DNA of 49,270 bases from Candidatus Methanomethylophilaceae archaeon (GCA_017507885.1 JAFVZY010000077.1:1-49270); one strand, 5' to 3'; numbered from the stretch's first letter, positions 32,448 through 41,782 are shown. Made by a program: numbers and translations. Notes: a model not told the origin generated them from the sequence alone.

Positions 32448-33468
32448 TTGACTCCGCCTTCTTCTTTTCCTTCATGCTCTTGGCGACCTTCCTGCTGAGG
32501 ACCCTCTCGTGGATGATCCTCATGTACATGGCGTCGTGTTCGAGCAGAGGGGATGTGGATATGACGGTCACATCGGGTCTCATCTCGATGAGTGCTTCGG
32601 CGAGGGGATCGAATTTCAGGTCGCCCTTCTTGATGGGGGTGAGCCTCTTCTCGTTCCAGTCACGGTAATCCACGCCTGCGAATGCCGTGTGGAGCCTTCC
32701 GTCGCTGTAGGGTTCGACCTCCTGAAGGACGTTCAGGAAGTCGTCGGTCTCCAGAAGGGCACCGTTGGTACGGGAGTGGAGATGGGAGAAGTTGACGACG
32801 GGGACGAGACCTTCCACCTGGCTGCAGATGTCCAACACCTGATCCAGGGATCCGAACACGTCCTGTTGACCGGTGATCTCGATTCCGAGACGGGGTTTCA
32901 GGCCCATGCCGTGCCACCAGTCCATGAGCATGGCTACGTTGTCGTAGATGTTGTTGTCGACTTCTTCTTCGGGCTGCTTCCCGTCGTACAGTCCGAGGCT
33001 GGTGACGACCACGTCGCCATCCAGGGCGTCCATGATGAGTGCGGCGTATCTGAGGCTGTTGAGACACACCTCGGTGAGTTCGTTGTTGGAACCCAGGTCC
33101 ATGTAATAGGGGGTGTGGATCGAGAGGTTGACGTCGAGCCTCTTCGCCATCCTTCCGATGTCGTACAGGTCGCCGAAGGTGTTGGCGACTCCGGACGGCA
33201 TGTAGATGAGGTCGTCGTCCTCGTCTATGGGTTCGTCGGGGTCGTTTATGGGTTCCCCGTCCCTGATGATCTCGACCACGAAATCCTCCTCGATATCCTT
33301 GATGGTGAGGCCGATCTCCTCGTCATCGGGGCATCTGGCGTACGCCCCGGCCCTGACCATCTGGATTTCGAGGGCGCTGAGACTGAGATTGTGGACGTCT
33401 TTGATGCCGTCCTGGAGTGTGCGGCCTTTGCAAGACAACGGGATACCGGCGGGTCCGAACCTGATCAT
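32440..33468 (-). CDS. Endonuclease IV-like TIM-barrel protein
   Basis: 342 residues, longer than typical endonuclease IV (about 280). Barrel motifs: IRFGPAGIP at the start, LSIHTPYYMDLGSN, RLGIEITGQQDVFGSLDQVL, VPVVNFSHLHSR and DGRLHTAFAGVDYRDWNEKR. It is rich in acidic residues, with an insertion around residues 48-90. Metal ligands (His, Glu, Asp) are at plausible places, so apurinic-site endonuclease activity is possible. Sugar isomerases of the same superfamily are the alternative. It overlaps the hexuloisomerase gene by eight bases, which would suit the latter reading. Confidence 0.65.
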   Translation of the reverse strand: MIRFGPAGIPLSCKGRTLQDGIKDVHNLSLSALEIQMVRAGAYARCPDDEEIGLTIKDIEEDFVVEIIRDGEPINDPDEPIDEDDDLIYMPSGVANTFGDLYDIGRMAKRLDVNLSIHTPYYMDLGSNNELTEVCLNSLRYAALIMDALDGDVVVTSLGLYDGKQPEEEVDNNIYDNVAMLMDWWHGMGLKPRLGIEITGQQDVFGSLDQVLDICSQVEGLVPVVNFSHLHSRTNGALLETDDFLNVLQEVEPYSDGRLHTAFAGVDYRDWNEKRLTPIKKGDLKFDPLAEALIEMRPDVTVISTSPLLEHDAMYMRIIHERVLSRKVAKSMKEKKKAESSA

Positions 33469-33568
33469 GGAATCACTGGACGGCCCGAACGGGCCACCCG
33501 TATTTAGAATGTCGCGTGGGCACGCGCGCGTTTCCAGTGCGCATGTGCGTGTCCCGCAGGACCAATCT

Positions 33569-33578
33569 TTAAATGCAA
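33569..33578 (+). promoter_or_regulatory. TATA box of the ribosomal protein operon
   Basis: CTTTAAATGC core, predicting transcription from about 33599 and a leader of some 45 bases, with a GGGAGAG ribosome-binding site before the L18e ATG. The 60 bases upstream are unusually rich in GCGC and GTGC. Confidence 0.5.
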
Positions 33579-33645
33579 GTCCTGTATACGAGCGACTGCC
33601 CGCAGCAATGCGGACGATTAACCCAATGTCGGGAGAGTCAGAAAA

Positions 33646-34005
33646 ATGAGCAGCATCAAGACGAACCCCCAGCTCGTCGCCACCATTGACAACCTCAAGG
33701 CGAAGACCAGGGAGACAGAAGCCGCTATCTGGCGAGACATCGCGCTTAGGCTCGAGAAACCCAAAAGCAACTGGGCCGAAGCGAATCTCAGCAAACTGGA
33801 GAGGTACGCCAAGGACGGAGAGACCATCATCGTCCCTGGAAAAGTCCTCGCCGCAGGTAGCATCAGCAAGAAGATCACCGTTGCCGCGTACAGCTTCTCC
33901 GAAGCGGCCGCCAAGGCCATCGTCGCAGCAGGCGGACAGACGCTCACCCTCGAGGAGCTCGCAGAGTCCAACCCCAAGGGAACCGGCGTCAGGATCATGA
34001 GGTGA
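33646..34005 (+). CDS. rpl18e: Large ribosomal subunit protein eL18 (L18e)
   Basis: 119 residues. Typical archaeal L18e: KTNPQLVATIDNLKAKTRET, WRDIALRLEKPKSNWAEANL, and C-terminal VAAGGQTLTLEELAESNP ending GTGVRIMR. It is the first gene of the L18e-L13-S9-RpoN operon, an arrangement common to archaea. It ends at a TGA inside the GAGGTGA ribosome-binding site of the next gene. Confidence 0.96.
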   Translation: MSSIKTNPQLVATIDNLKAKTRETEAAIWRDIALRLEKPKSNWAEANLSKLERYAKDGETIIVPGKVLAAGSISKKITVAAYSFSEAAAKAIVAAGGQTLTLEELAESNPKGTGVRIMR

Positions 34006-34010
34006 TTTGG

Positions 34011-34436
34011 ATGGTTACAGTTATCGACGGAAGGAATCTCATCCACGGCAGGCTCGCAAGCGTTGTCGCAGAGATGATCATGGGCGGCGAGGAAGTCGTC
34101 GTCGTCAATGCCGAGGCCATCGTCATCACTGGAGTCAGGGAGAACACCTTCAGGGACTTCAAGGCCAAGGTCGACCGCGGAGACACCACCAAGAGGAAGG
34201 GACCGTTCTACCCCCGCAGGGCAGACCTCCTTTTCAAGAGGTGCGTCAGGGGAATGATTCCCTGGAAGACCTCCTCCGGAAGGGACGCCTACAGGAGGCT
34301 CCATGTTTTCGTCGGCACCCCGAAGCAGTTCGAGGATGTCGAGAAGCAGAGGCCTGCTGAAGCCAACAGAAAGATCACCGGCAAATACACAACCCTGGGA
34401 GCCGTTTCCAAATTCCTGGGTTCCAACGTGAGATGA
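34011..34436 (+). CDS. rpl13: Large ribosomal subunit protein uL13
   Basis: 141 residues. VTVIDGRNLIHGRLASVVAE, VVVVNAEAIVITG, KRKGPFYPRRADLLFKRCVR, GMIPWKTSSGRDAYRRLHVF are L13 hallmarks. ATG 34011 is chosen because GAGGTGAT lies six bases upstream; an in-frame GTG at 34002 is within that site. Confidence 0.96.
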   Translation: MVTVIDGRNLIHGRLASVVAEMIMGGEEVVVVNAEAIVITGVRENTFRDFKAKVDRGDTTKRKGPFYPRRADLLFKRCVRGMIPWKTSSGRDAYRRLHVFVGTPKQFEDVEKQRPAEANRKITGKYTTLGAVSKFLGSNVR

Positions 34437-34440
34437 TCCC

Positions 34441-34842
34441 ATGGTTGAGTGCGTAAACACAAGCGGAAAGAGGAAGACCGCGATTGCAAGGGCCGTTGTC
34501 AAGGCTGGTACCGGTAAGGTCACCATCAACAAGGTCCCCATCGACGTCTTCACCCCCGAACTGGCAAGGCTCAAGATCGAGGAACCCCTCGGTCTCGTGC
34601 CCGAGAAGGCACAGAACGTCGACATCGCCGTCATCGTGAACGGCGGAGGAGTCATGGGACAGGCGGCAGCCGCAAGGACCGCCATCGCCAGAGGACTCGT
34701 CGAGTTCTACAAGGACGAGGAGATGGAGGCCGTCTTCAGGGCCTACGACAGGACGCTCATCATCAACGATGACAGGCGCAAACTGCCCAAGAACCCCCTC
34801 GGACCCGGTGCCCGTGCCAAGAAGCAGAAGTCCTACCGTTAA
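34441..34842 (+). CDS. rps9: Small ribosomal subunit protein uS9
   Basis: 133 residues. NTSGKRKTAIARAVVKAGTG at the N-terminus, GGGVMGQAAAARTAIARGLV in the middle and the basic C-terminal tail GARAKKQKSYR, which contacts the P-site tRNA, identify it. It starts four bases after uL13 and ends in TAA. Confidence 0.97.
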   Translation: MVECVNTSGKRKTAIARAVVKAGTGKVTINKVPIDVFTPELARLKIEEPLGLVPEKAQNVDIAVIVNGGGVMGQAAAARTAIARGLVEFYKDEEMEAVFRAYDRTLIINDDRRKLPKNPLGPGARAKKQKSYR

Positions 34843-34851
34843 GGTGATTGC

Positions 34852-35043
34852 ATGATAATACCGGTGAGATGTTTCACTTGTGGGAAGGTCGTTGGTTCGG
34901 CCTATCCCGAGTACGTCAGGCGTGTCAGCATGAACGAGGATCCCAAAGAGGTCCTCGACGCCCTCGGTTTCGAGAGATATTGCTGCCGCAGGATGATCGT
35001 CTCCCATGCTGACCTAATCGGGGAGATCGCTCCTCTCGGATAA
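34852..35043 (+). CDS. rpoN: DNA-directed RNA polymerase subunit N (Rpb10 homologue)
   Basis: 63 residues. The atypical zinc site CFTCGKVVG ... RYCCRRM is diagnostic of RpoN/Rpb10, an assembly subunit of archaeal RNA polymerase. It is the last gene of the ribosomal operon, ten bases after uS9, with TAA stop. Confidence 0.97.
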   Translation: MIIPVRCFTCGKVVGSAYPEYVRRVSMNEDPKEVLDALGFERYCCRRMIVSHADLIGEIAPLG

Positions 35044-35079
35044 ACTTTTTAAACTAAAACCTCTTACCCCCCTTTGCAG

Positions 35080-35155
35080 GGGCCCGTGGGGTAGCTTGGT
35101 ATCCTTCTTGCTTGGGGTGCAAGTAACTCCAGTTCAAATCTGGGCGGGCCCACCA
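35080..35155 (+). tRNA. tRNA-Pro (anticodon GGG)
   Basis: Acceptor GGGCCCG pairs with CGGGCCC; anticodon stem CTTGC/GCAAG holds loop TTGGGGT; the T loop is TTCAAAT. CCA is encoded at 35153-35155. A CTTTTTAAAC box at 35045 is about 30 bases upstream, between rpoN and the tRNA. Confidence 0.95.
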
Positions 35156-35177
35156 CTTTTTCTTTTTTGTTTTGTTT
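35156..35177 (+). terminator. T-rich terminator after tRNA-Pro
   Basis: Runs of five, six and four T interrupted by single C or G directly after the tRNA CCA, the usual form of an archaeal tRNA terminator. Confidence 0.5.
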
Positions 35178-35247
35178 CCGTCGTTCTTCGGACATGTTTG
35201 TCGTTCACAAGAGGTTTAATTAATCCGTTTTTGTATAATGGGTGTAT

Positions 35248-36980
35248 ATGGGATTGTTGAAAGTTCCTTTGGGTGTCAAGGATTTCAGATTGCTTGTCAA
35301 GGATGGCTATCTTTTCGCCGACAAATCCCTTCTGATACGTGACCTGCTGAATTCTGGTTCCGCAAGTATCCTGTTCACCCGTCCGAGAAGGTTCGGGAAG
35401 ACTCTGGCAATCTCCATGTTGGATCGTTTCTTCAATATCGCATACCGGGAGGAGGAATCGGAGGACGACACATTCTCCGGGTTGAGGATATCCGAATGTC
35501 CCGAATATCCAGGGTGGGCATCCGAGGGTGGTGTGAAGAATTCGTACCCTGTAATCAGATTGGACATGTCCGCCATAACATTCAGGGATTGTGAATCATT
35601 CACAAAGAGGTTGACGGAATATCTGATGAGGATGGTGGATTCCAAATTCGGATATCTTGCGGATTCACCCGTGTTGCGTTCCACTCTGGATGATTGCCTG
35701 TTTCGTGATTTCGACGGAAGTATCAGTGATCCCGCCCAAATCCTGATCAACATATGCGATGTGCTGACGAGGCATCACGGTGTCAAACCCGTGATACTTT
35801 TGGATGAATACGATTCCCCCTTCAACAGGGCATACGGGACGTCTTGGTTCGATGATTTCATCCAGTATTACGGGGACCTTCTGAGGGTCTCCCTCAAAGC
35901 CAACGAGAATACATCCCGTGTGATAATGACGGGGGTTCAAAGGATAGTTGTCGGGGGGGGGGGATGTTCAGTTCACTCAACGATTTCGAACATGTGGGGG
36001 TCAATAATCGCGCCTATGGGGAGTATTTCGGCATAACCTCCGATGAGATGAGTTCTCTGGTATCGGATATGGCCCGTCAACGTGTTCCGGAAGAGGATTC
36101 TTCGAAGTTAGACGAAATCATAGCAGAGAATTTCGAATTGGCTGTCAAATGGTTCGATGGTTACCGTATCGGCGGCAAAGACATATTCAATCCCTGGAGT
36201 TCCATGAATTTCATCAACAACCACGTTTGCACCACGATCCCTCCGAGACAGTATTGGAATGATACGGCCGAACACAGAATCATGATTCGCCTTTTTTCGG
36301 AGGTCGACGATTCCATTCTGAATGATGTCAAGGTTGCATACGTCTCGGGAAAACCGATAGAGGTGTCTCAGATTTTGGATGTAACACCTCTTTGGAAATC
36401 CGGCCAGGATCTTGACAGGGACGAGTTGTATTCCCTGTTGCTGTTCGCAGGATATCTCACAGCCGATTTCGTAGAAGGTAGATGTGTTCTTTCAATACCG
36501 AACTACGAGGTCAAACTCAATTTCAACGACCTGATGCAGAGGGTGTACTGTATAAGCATCCCGTCCGTCATTGATTTGATGGTACACATATCATCCAAGG
36601 ATGCTGTGGCCGTCAAGAATGATTTGGAACGGCTCATGTCCGGAGGTTCCTACCTCGACGGGTGGGGCGAGTCAAGATACAAATCGTGGATGCATGACCT
36701 GTTCGCCCTTCACGGATACACGTTCGTGACGGAACGGGAGATGGGCGAGGGGTGGACGGATCTCATCGTCAAAGGCGATGGACGGAGTCCATCCATCCTG
36801 TTCGAGTTCAAGGTGGTTGAACCCGAATCCGATGAGGATCTCGCGGATGCCGTCGAAGAGGGTCTGAAGCAGATCATAGATGGACGTTACCTCGACGGTT
36901 CGGAGATGGAGGGCGCCATAGCCCTTTCTGTCGCATTCAGAAGGAAGACCTGTGAAGTGGCTTTCATCGATCCCGTGTGA
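35248..36980 (+). pseudogene. AAA-ATPase/PD-(D/E)XK nuclease gene, off-frame at an 11-G tract
   Basis: Both halves are well preserved. The first (about 238 residues) has VPLGVKDFRLLVKDGYLFAD, the P-loop LFTRPRRFGKTLAISML, and Walker B PVILLDEYDSPFNRAYG. The second, in another frame, continues FSSLNDFEHVGVNNRAYGEY to a nuclease-like end, GWTDLIVKGDG and SILFEFKVVEPESDEDLADA. They join exactly at eleven G (35953-35963); nine or twelve would restore one frame. The family is abundant in gut microbes and suspected of roles in defence or mobile-element biology. Base composition is richer in A/T than the flanking operon, suggesting transfer. No other damage is seen, so it may be switchable, not dead. 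Confidence 0.8.
35953..35963 (+). repeat. Homopolymer tract of 11 G inside a coding region
   Basis: Eleven consecutive G directly at the frame junction of the ATPase-nuclease gene. Such tracts are prone to slipped-strand changes in length, and also to sequencing error. Confidence 0.9.
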
Positions 36981-36992
36981 CCTCCCTGCCCG

Positions 36993-38342
36993 TCAGAGGC
37001 ATATCGCCATGTACACGGGGAGGTACAGCAGGTCCCCCTCCTTCCGTATGTCCTTCGTGTGGAGGACATAGCATTGTCCGAGGGATTTCGAATGAACCTT
37101 CATGAGATGGTCCAGGGATGCATGGGGTTTGCTCTGGGCGGATTTCACTTCGATCACCGAGATCTTCCCTCCGTGTCTCACAAGGAAGTCCACTTCGGAT
37201 CTGTTTTTGCTGGTGTTGCCATTCTCATCTTTCCTGTAGAATGCGTGGAAGTACAGTTTGTGTCCATTGGCCCTCAACATCTGGGCCACCATGTTCTCCA
37301 CGAACATGCCTTCGTTCACGTGAAGGCGGTCCTGTAGAAGATTGACGTAGAGTTCGTGTTCCGTATCCTCATCATCGTCCATGGCCATGCTGACCAGGAG
37401 GCCAGTGTCACCCATGTACAGTTTCATCCGAGTCATTTCCCTGTTAAGACCTAGCGCCAAACCCGGTTCGGTGGAATTGTAGCAAAGATTCGCAATCATG
37501 GATTCTTCCAACCAATAGATCGAATTTTCATAATTTGCGTATTTTCCGTTGGAATCAATATCCGATAGACTGAATTGTTTATCATGTTTTGATAGTTCCG
37601 AGGCTATCGCCTCGTATAGTGCGGATGTCCTTCTCCGATTCACTTTGGCACGTTTTCCGATGTCTTCCCTATATAGGCTAATTATTTGCCTTTTCTGTTC
37701 TTCAACTTTGGAGAAATCCCTGGTTTCTGCAAAGGTTTTCACAGCCATGGGCATCCCACCTACTATCAGATATTGTCTGAACACGTCCATGAATGTGGAG
37801 TGGATGTCTCCTCCGAAAGGTTTCATGGATTCCATGTGTTCTCTAATCGTGGGGATTGTCACCTCATCCCCGAGTGCCCAGCAGAATTCTTCGAAATCCA
37901 TCGGATACATCTGTATCCTTTGTTCCTCGGATGGGATGATGATGTCCTTGATGTTCTCGTGAATGGATATCAGGGAACCAGTTTCGATGTAATCGTATCT
38001 TCCGTCTTCCACCAGGAATTTGATGGCTTCCCTGGCACGGGGGAATTTCTGAACCTCGTCGAACACGATCAACGTGTCGCGTTCCACAAAACGTGTTTTT
38101 GTCAGGTTAGATAATTTCTGTAGCAATATGGGGACGTCGTCCAAATTGTCTCTGAAAAGTTTTTTGATTTTGGGGGAGGTTGAACTGAAATTGATCATCA
38201 GATGGGATGAGTATTCCTGTTCGGCGAATTCGCCTACTATGTAGCTTTTTCCGACACGGCGTGCACCTTCTATGAGCAATGCCGTTTTACCATTACTTTC
38301 GTTCTTCCAATGTAAAAGACGGTCGTAAATCTTTCTTTTCAT
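36993..38342 (-). CDS. AAA_14/DUF4143 ATPase with C-terminal nuclease-like domain
   Basis: 449 residues. N-terminal ATPase: LLIEGARRVGKSYIVGEFAE (P-loop), TLIVFDEVQKFPRAREAIKF (Walker B), YIETGSLISI (sensor). The C-terminal DUF4143 domain (about 230-440) contains NRSEVDFLVRHGGKISVIEV plus K, which keeps the E-D...E-V-K pattern of PD-(D/E)XK nucleases. The family is widespread and patchily distributed, and of unknown role; defence or host-association has been suggested. Lower GC than the flanking genes points to transfer. It converges on the frameshifted ATPase-nuclease gene, 12 bases away. Its 5' side carries a 34-bp tandem repeat array. Confidence 0.88.
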   Translation of the reverse strand: MKRKIYDRLLHWKNESNGKTALLIEGARRVGKSYIVGEFAEQEYSSHLMINFSSTSPKIKKLFRDNLDDVPILLQKLSNLTKTRFVERDTLIVFDEVQKFPRAREAIKFLVEDGRYDYIETGSLISIHENIKDIIIPSEEQRIQMYPMDFEEFCWALGDEVTIPTIREHMESMKPFGGDIHSTFMDVFRQYLIVGGMPMAVKTFAETRDFSKVEEQKRQIISLYREDIGKRAKVNRRRTSALYEAIASELSKHDKQFSLSDIDSNGKYANYENSIYWLEESMIANLCYNSTEPGLALGLNREMTRMKLYMGDTGLLVSMAMDDDEDTEHELYVNLLQDRLHVNEGMFVENMVAQMLRANGHKLYFHAFYRKDENGNTSKNRSEVDFLVRHGGKISVIEVKSAQSKPHASLDHLMKVHSKSLGQCYVLHTKDIRKEGDLLYLPVYMAICL

Positions 38343-38384
38343 TGTTCATCCCTTCGAATCTATCCATAATGTAAAATCTGCCGG

Positions 38385-38533
38385 TTTCCTTAGAAGTTGC
38401 AACAGTGAAATCATCCTCTATCCTTAAAAGTTGTTATTCATGATTTCTCCAGTTTCCTTAGAAGTTGTATCAATGAAATCTGCCGATTTCCTTAGAAGTC
38501 ATATCAGTGAAATCCTCCTGTTTCCTTAGAAGT
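38385..38533. repeat. Five tandem repeats with exact 34-bp period
   Basis: Units start at 38385, 38419, 38453, 38487 and 38521; the last is cut after about 13 bases. Each opens with TTTCCTTAGAAGT (unit 2 is more diverged), containing the dyad TTC-CTTA-GAA, and units 1, 3 and 4 share a GTGAAATC-like half 8-10 bases later. A faint sixth copy may lie at 38349. There are no spacers, so this is not a CRISPR array. The array fills the 300 bases between the DUF4143 gene start and the ABC-F gene, which otherwise holds nothing recognisable. It sits directly upstream of the DUF4143 promoter region, as an operator array might. Confidence 0.8.
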
Positions 38534-38643
38534 GGTCATGGGCCAGCATCATGCCACGTCCAATGTCACGGTCATTCGGATATGCGTCATGGGGAAAAGT
38601 GTGAAGTGGTTTTGGAAAGAGGGGATTTCCGGAAGGGTCGGAC

Positions 38644-40401
38644 TCACACCTTCTTGAGTTTCCCCTGATTGAAGGCGTTCTCGAACCCCTTCCATTCCGA
38701 GGGTCCGACGACGACCTTGTCGCCCTTGACGTATTTCTTCCTGTCCACCCAGTTGGTGAAAGGTGCCAGGACCCTGTAGGTCTCCTTCTTCTCGGTGGTG
38801 TCCGTGGCCACGGGCTCTCCTTTGAGGTCGGTGTAGTTCCCGTTGTGGACCGTCACCGTCCCTTTGGCGACCTCCGCGACCTTGTTGCACACGGAATCCA
38901 TGAAGAACCTGTCGTGGGTGACTATCAACGACACCCCGTCGTATTCCGCCAATGCACCCTCAAGGACGTGTTTGGACTCCATGTCCAGGTAGTTCGTGGG
39001 CTCGTCCAGGACCAGGACGTTGGTGGCGTCGTGGAGCAGCACGCAGAGCGCCACACGGGCTCTCTGACCCCCGGACAGGGCGGACATCCTGTTGGTGGCC
39101 AATTCGTCCGTGATGAGGAATCTGGCCAGCATGTTGCGGGCATCCGCCTTCCTGTCCTTCCCGATGGCTATGAGCATCTGCTCCTCTGCGGAGAGGTTCA
39201 GGTCCAGACCCTCGTGGTTCTGGGAGTAGTATCCGATCTTCGCTCCGGGGGCCAGCCACAGCTCCCCGTTCACGGGGATCTTTCCGAGGATGGCGTTCAG
39301 GAGGGTGGTCTTTCCGGCACCGTTGGCACCGAAGATTCCGATCTTGTCCCCCTTCTGGATGTCCAGGTTGATGTCGTGGAGGATGTTCCTTCCCCCGAGG
39401 TCGACGGACACGTTCTCCGCCATCAGGACGTTCTTGCCGGATTTGTGGGCGGCCTGGATCTTGATGGAGATGTCCTTGTTCTCCTCAGGTCTCTCCTTCT
39501 CCTCCATCTTGGAGATCATCATGAGCCTGGTCTTGTAGTCGCTCATGTAACGCCTCTGGTCGTGGAACATCTGGTTGGCGATGGCCTCCTGTTTCTTCTT
39601 CTGGTCCTCGTACCTCTCGAACTCCTTCAGGGCCCTCTCGATCTCCATGTTCTTCTTCTCGACGAATGCGGAGTAGTTGCCCTTGTACTCCCTGGATCTC
39701 CCCCTCTCGATCTCCATGGTTCTGTGGGTGATCCTGTCCAGGAAGTACCTGTCGTGGCTGATGACGACGACGGCGCATCCGGAGGACACTATCTTCCTCT
39801 CCAGCCATTCCATGGTGGAGATGTCCAGGTGGGACGTGGGTTCGTCCATCAGCACGAGGTCGCAGTCCTCCATCTGGACGGCGATTCTGGCCACCAGGAC
39901 CTTCGTCCTCTCCCCTCCCGAGAGGGACCCCATGGTGGAATCCATCCTGTCACCGGGGAATCCGACCTGATCCAGGGTCTTGCGGAGCTTGTCGTCCAAC
40001 TCCCTGTCGAACTTGGCCATCTGCGCCTCAAGGTCGGCGTTCTCCTCGGCGAGGGCGTTCCAGTCGATGTCCCCTCCGGCGATCATGATCTCCTCGATCT
40101 CCCTGATGCGGTTGAGGATCTTCTCGTTCACACCGTAGGGTTTGCCGAGGACGTCGCGGACGGTGGATTCCGCAGGGAATTCGGAGAACTGGGCCATGTA
40201 GCCGATGCGGTTGGCCCTGCGGGTGATTTCGCCGGTATCCTGTTTCTCGAGTCCCAGGAGGATCTTCAGAAAGGTACTCTTCCCTGCACCGTTCATCCCC
40301 ACGAGACCTATCCTGTCGCCTTCGTTGATCTGGAGACTCACGTCCTCCAGTACTTTCAAGGGGCCGAATGCTTTGGAGATGGACTGCGCTTTAAGGAGCA
40401 T
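38644..40401 (-). CDS. ABC-F family ATPase
   Basis: 585 residues with two ABC cassettes in one chain and no membrane segments. The first has GLVGMNGAGKSTFLKILLGL and GSLSGGERTKVLVARI with DLVLMDEPTSHLDISTMEWL. The second has IGIFGANGAGKTTLLNAILG and MSALSGGQRARVALCVLLHD with VLVLDEPTNYLDMESKH. A ~70-residue charged linker (residues ~240-300, SAFVEKKNMEIERALKEFER) is the family's P-site tRNA-interaction motif region. ABC-F proteins act on the ribosome in translation or antibiotic protection. A TTTTATAACC box near 40427 is the promoter. Its specific role is open. Confidence 0.92.
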   Translation of the reverse strand: MLLKAQSISKAFGPLKVLEDVSLQINEGDRIGLVGMNGAGKSTFLKILLGLEKQDTGEITRRANRIGYMAQFSEFPAESTVRDVLGKPYGVNEKILNRIREIEEIMIAGGDIDWNALAEENADLEAQMAKFDRELDDKLRKTLDQVGFPGDRMDSTMGSLSGGERTKVLVARIAVQMEDCDLVLMDEPTSHLDISTMEWLERKIVSSGCAVVVISHDRYFLDRITHRTMEIERGRSREYKGNYSAFVEKKNMEIERALKEFERYEDQKKKQEAIANQMFHDQRRYMSDYKTRLMMISKMEEKERPEENKDISIKIQAAHKSGKNVLMAENVSVDLGGRNILHDINLDIQKGDKIGIFGANGAGKTTLLNAILGKIPVNGELWLAPGAKIGYYSQNHEGLDLNLSAEEQMLIAIGKDRKADARNMLARFLITDELATNRMSALSGGQRARVALCVLLHDATNVLVLDEPTNYLDMESKHVLEGALAEYDGVSLIVTHDRFFMDSVCNKVAEVAKGTVTVHNGNYTDLKGEPVATDTTEKKETYRVLAPFTNWVDRKKYVKGDKVVVGPSEWKGFENAFNQGKLKKV

Positions 40402-40471
40402 GCCGTTTTCGATGGGAGAGGGTTATAAAACGGTTGCGAACCGCCCCATGAACCCGGCACCCATCTCAGGT

Positions 40472-41782
40472 TCATCGGACTGTGATGTTCAGAACGTTCT
40501 TCGAACGTCTGTAGAAGAACAGGTCCAGGACAAGACACACGATCATCCCGAAACCGAACAGGATGATTGCGAAATCAAGGGACGCCTCGAAGACACCCAT
40601 TAGATACAACCCGTACATGATGCCGTAATAGACCAGATTGACCACTGCAGATTCCATCAGGAGGTAATCTGTGCGTCCCACGGATATCAGAACGCCCTGC
40701 AGTACCACGGAGAACGCATAGAACACGTAGAACGGCACAAGTTTGTACAGGACGTTCAGAATCGCAGCGGAATTCTCCACACGGAGGACATCATCGAACA
40801 TCACACCCCACAAGGGGATTGACACGAGCCACAGCGCGATGACCAGAGCCGTCAGTAGAAGGTAGTTCCAGATTCTGGAGTATCCGTTCACATACTCCCT
40901 CTTGACCATCTCCCCGATGGCCATCATTGGAATCAGCAGCCATCCCCAGATGAAATTGTTGGCCAACCAGTAGTCCCCGACCTGGGACACATTGTTGATC
41001 ATCTTCATGACCACCATCATGTACACGATGTTGGCAAGTAGAATCTGACCTCCCGAGAAAAGTCCCGTCTTCACCCAATCGTGAAGAACGGTCCTGTCAA
41101 GGGTAATTGCTCTTCTGACTAGCCCTTCGCGATACAACAGCACGATGGATGCCATGGACAGTATGACGTTCACCAGGATGTTGGTCATGGCGATTCCCGT
41201 GGCACCAGCTTCCGGAATCAGGGTTGCATTGCCGATGGAAAGCATCAGGACCTTTGCGAGCAGGAGACATACGAAATAGGGGTACTTCCCCCTGACGACG
41301 AACACGATGTACATGTACGAACTGATGAAACCCGCCAGGAATCCGACGGTTTCCATCCTCAGGTATTCCAAGGTCCCGTCGGGGGAGTTCATGTATGCTG
41401 TCAGGTTGGAGGCATAGAGGTAAATCGTCAGTGAGATCGTGGCATAGACAAGGAATCCCGGGATGAATGTGATGTTGATCCTGTTGGACAGGTCCCGGTC
41501 ATCCTTCGATTTGTTGAGGATGAAATACAGGGGAACCGTCAGGAATGCCAATATGGTCTCGTTGAAAAGATCGAACCATTCTATCTGCGCGGCTATGGTC
41601 AATACATCGGATCCCGCATTGATGACCATGCCATCGATCACCAGTTGGTTTATGCTTGGTATGAACGCGAAAAGCATCAGGGACAACAGCAACAGGATCT
41701 CCCTTCCGGAGAAGGAATTGGACTTCAATTGCGAAACTATCGTCTGTGATGTATAGTGTAGTCTATCACTCAGGATGAACAC
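40472..41782 (-). CDS. MATE-like multidrug/polysaccharide export-type membrane protein
   Basis: 436 residues with about twelve hydrophobic segments. The opening segment (REILLLLSLMLFAFIPSINQ LVIDG, then YFILNKSKDD) and internal two-fold layout recall the MATE/Wzx (MOP) flippase superfamily. Segments such as GATGIAMTNILVNVILSMAS resemble the MATE half-repeat 'GA-GAA-AT'. The start is GTG at 41782. The upstream ~135 bases hold a possible TATA at 41893 and nothing else recognised. Substrate unknown; A/T-richer than surrounding genes. Confidence 0.65.
   Translation of the reverse strand: MFILSDRLHYTSQTIVSQLKSNSFSGREILLLLSLMLFAFIPSINQLVIDGMVINAGSDVLTIAAQIEWFDLFNETILAFLTVPLYFILNKSKDDRDLSNRINITFIPGFLVYATISLTIYLYASNLTAYMNSPDGTLEYLRMETVGFLAGFISSYMYIVFVVRGKYPYFVCLLLAKVLMLSIGNATLIPEAGATGIAMTNILVNVILSMASIVLLYREGLVRRAITLDRTVLHDWVKTGLFSGGQILLANIVYMMVVMKMINNVSQVGDYWLANNFIWGWLLIPMMAIGEMVKREYVNGYSRIWNYLLLTALVIALWLVSIPLWGVMFDDVLRVENSAAILNVLYKLVPFYVFYAFSVVLQGVLISVGRTDYLLMESAVVNLVYYGIMYGLYLMGVFEASLDFAIILFGFGMIVCLVLDLFFYRRSKNVLNITVR

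Noticed and set aside
38385-38533. CRISPR array
   Set aside because: The 34-bp units follow each other without unique spacers, and the whole unit is repeated with scattered changes. No cas genes are in the window.
40472-41782. Insertion sequence or phage gene in the A/T-richer zone
   Set aside because: No terminal inverted repeats, target duplications or transposase motifs were seen; the gene is an ordinary MATE-like membrane protein.
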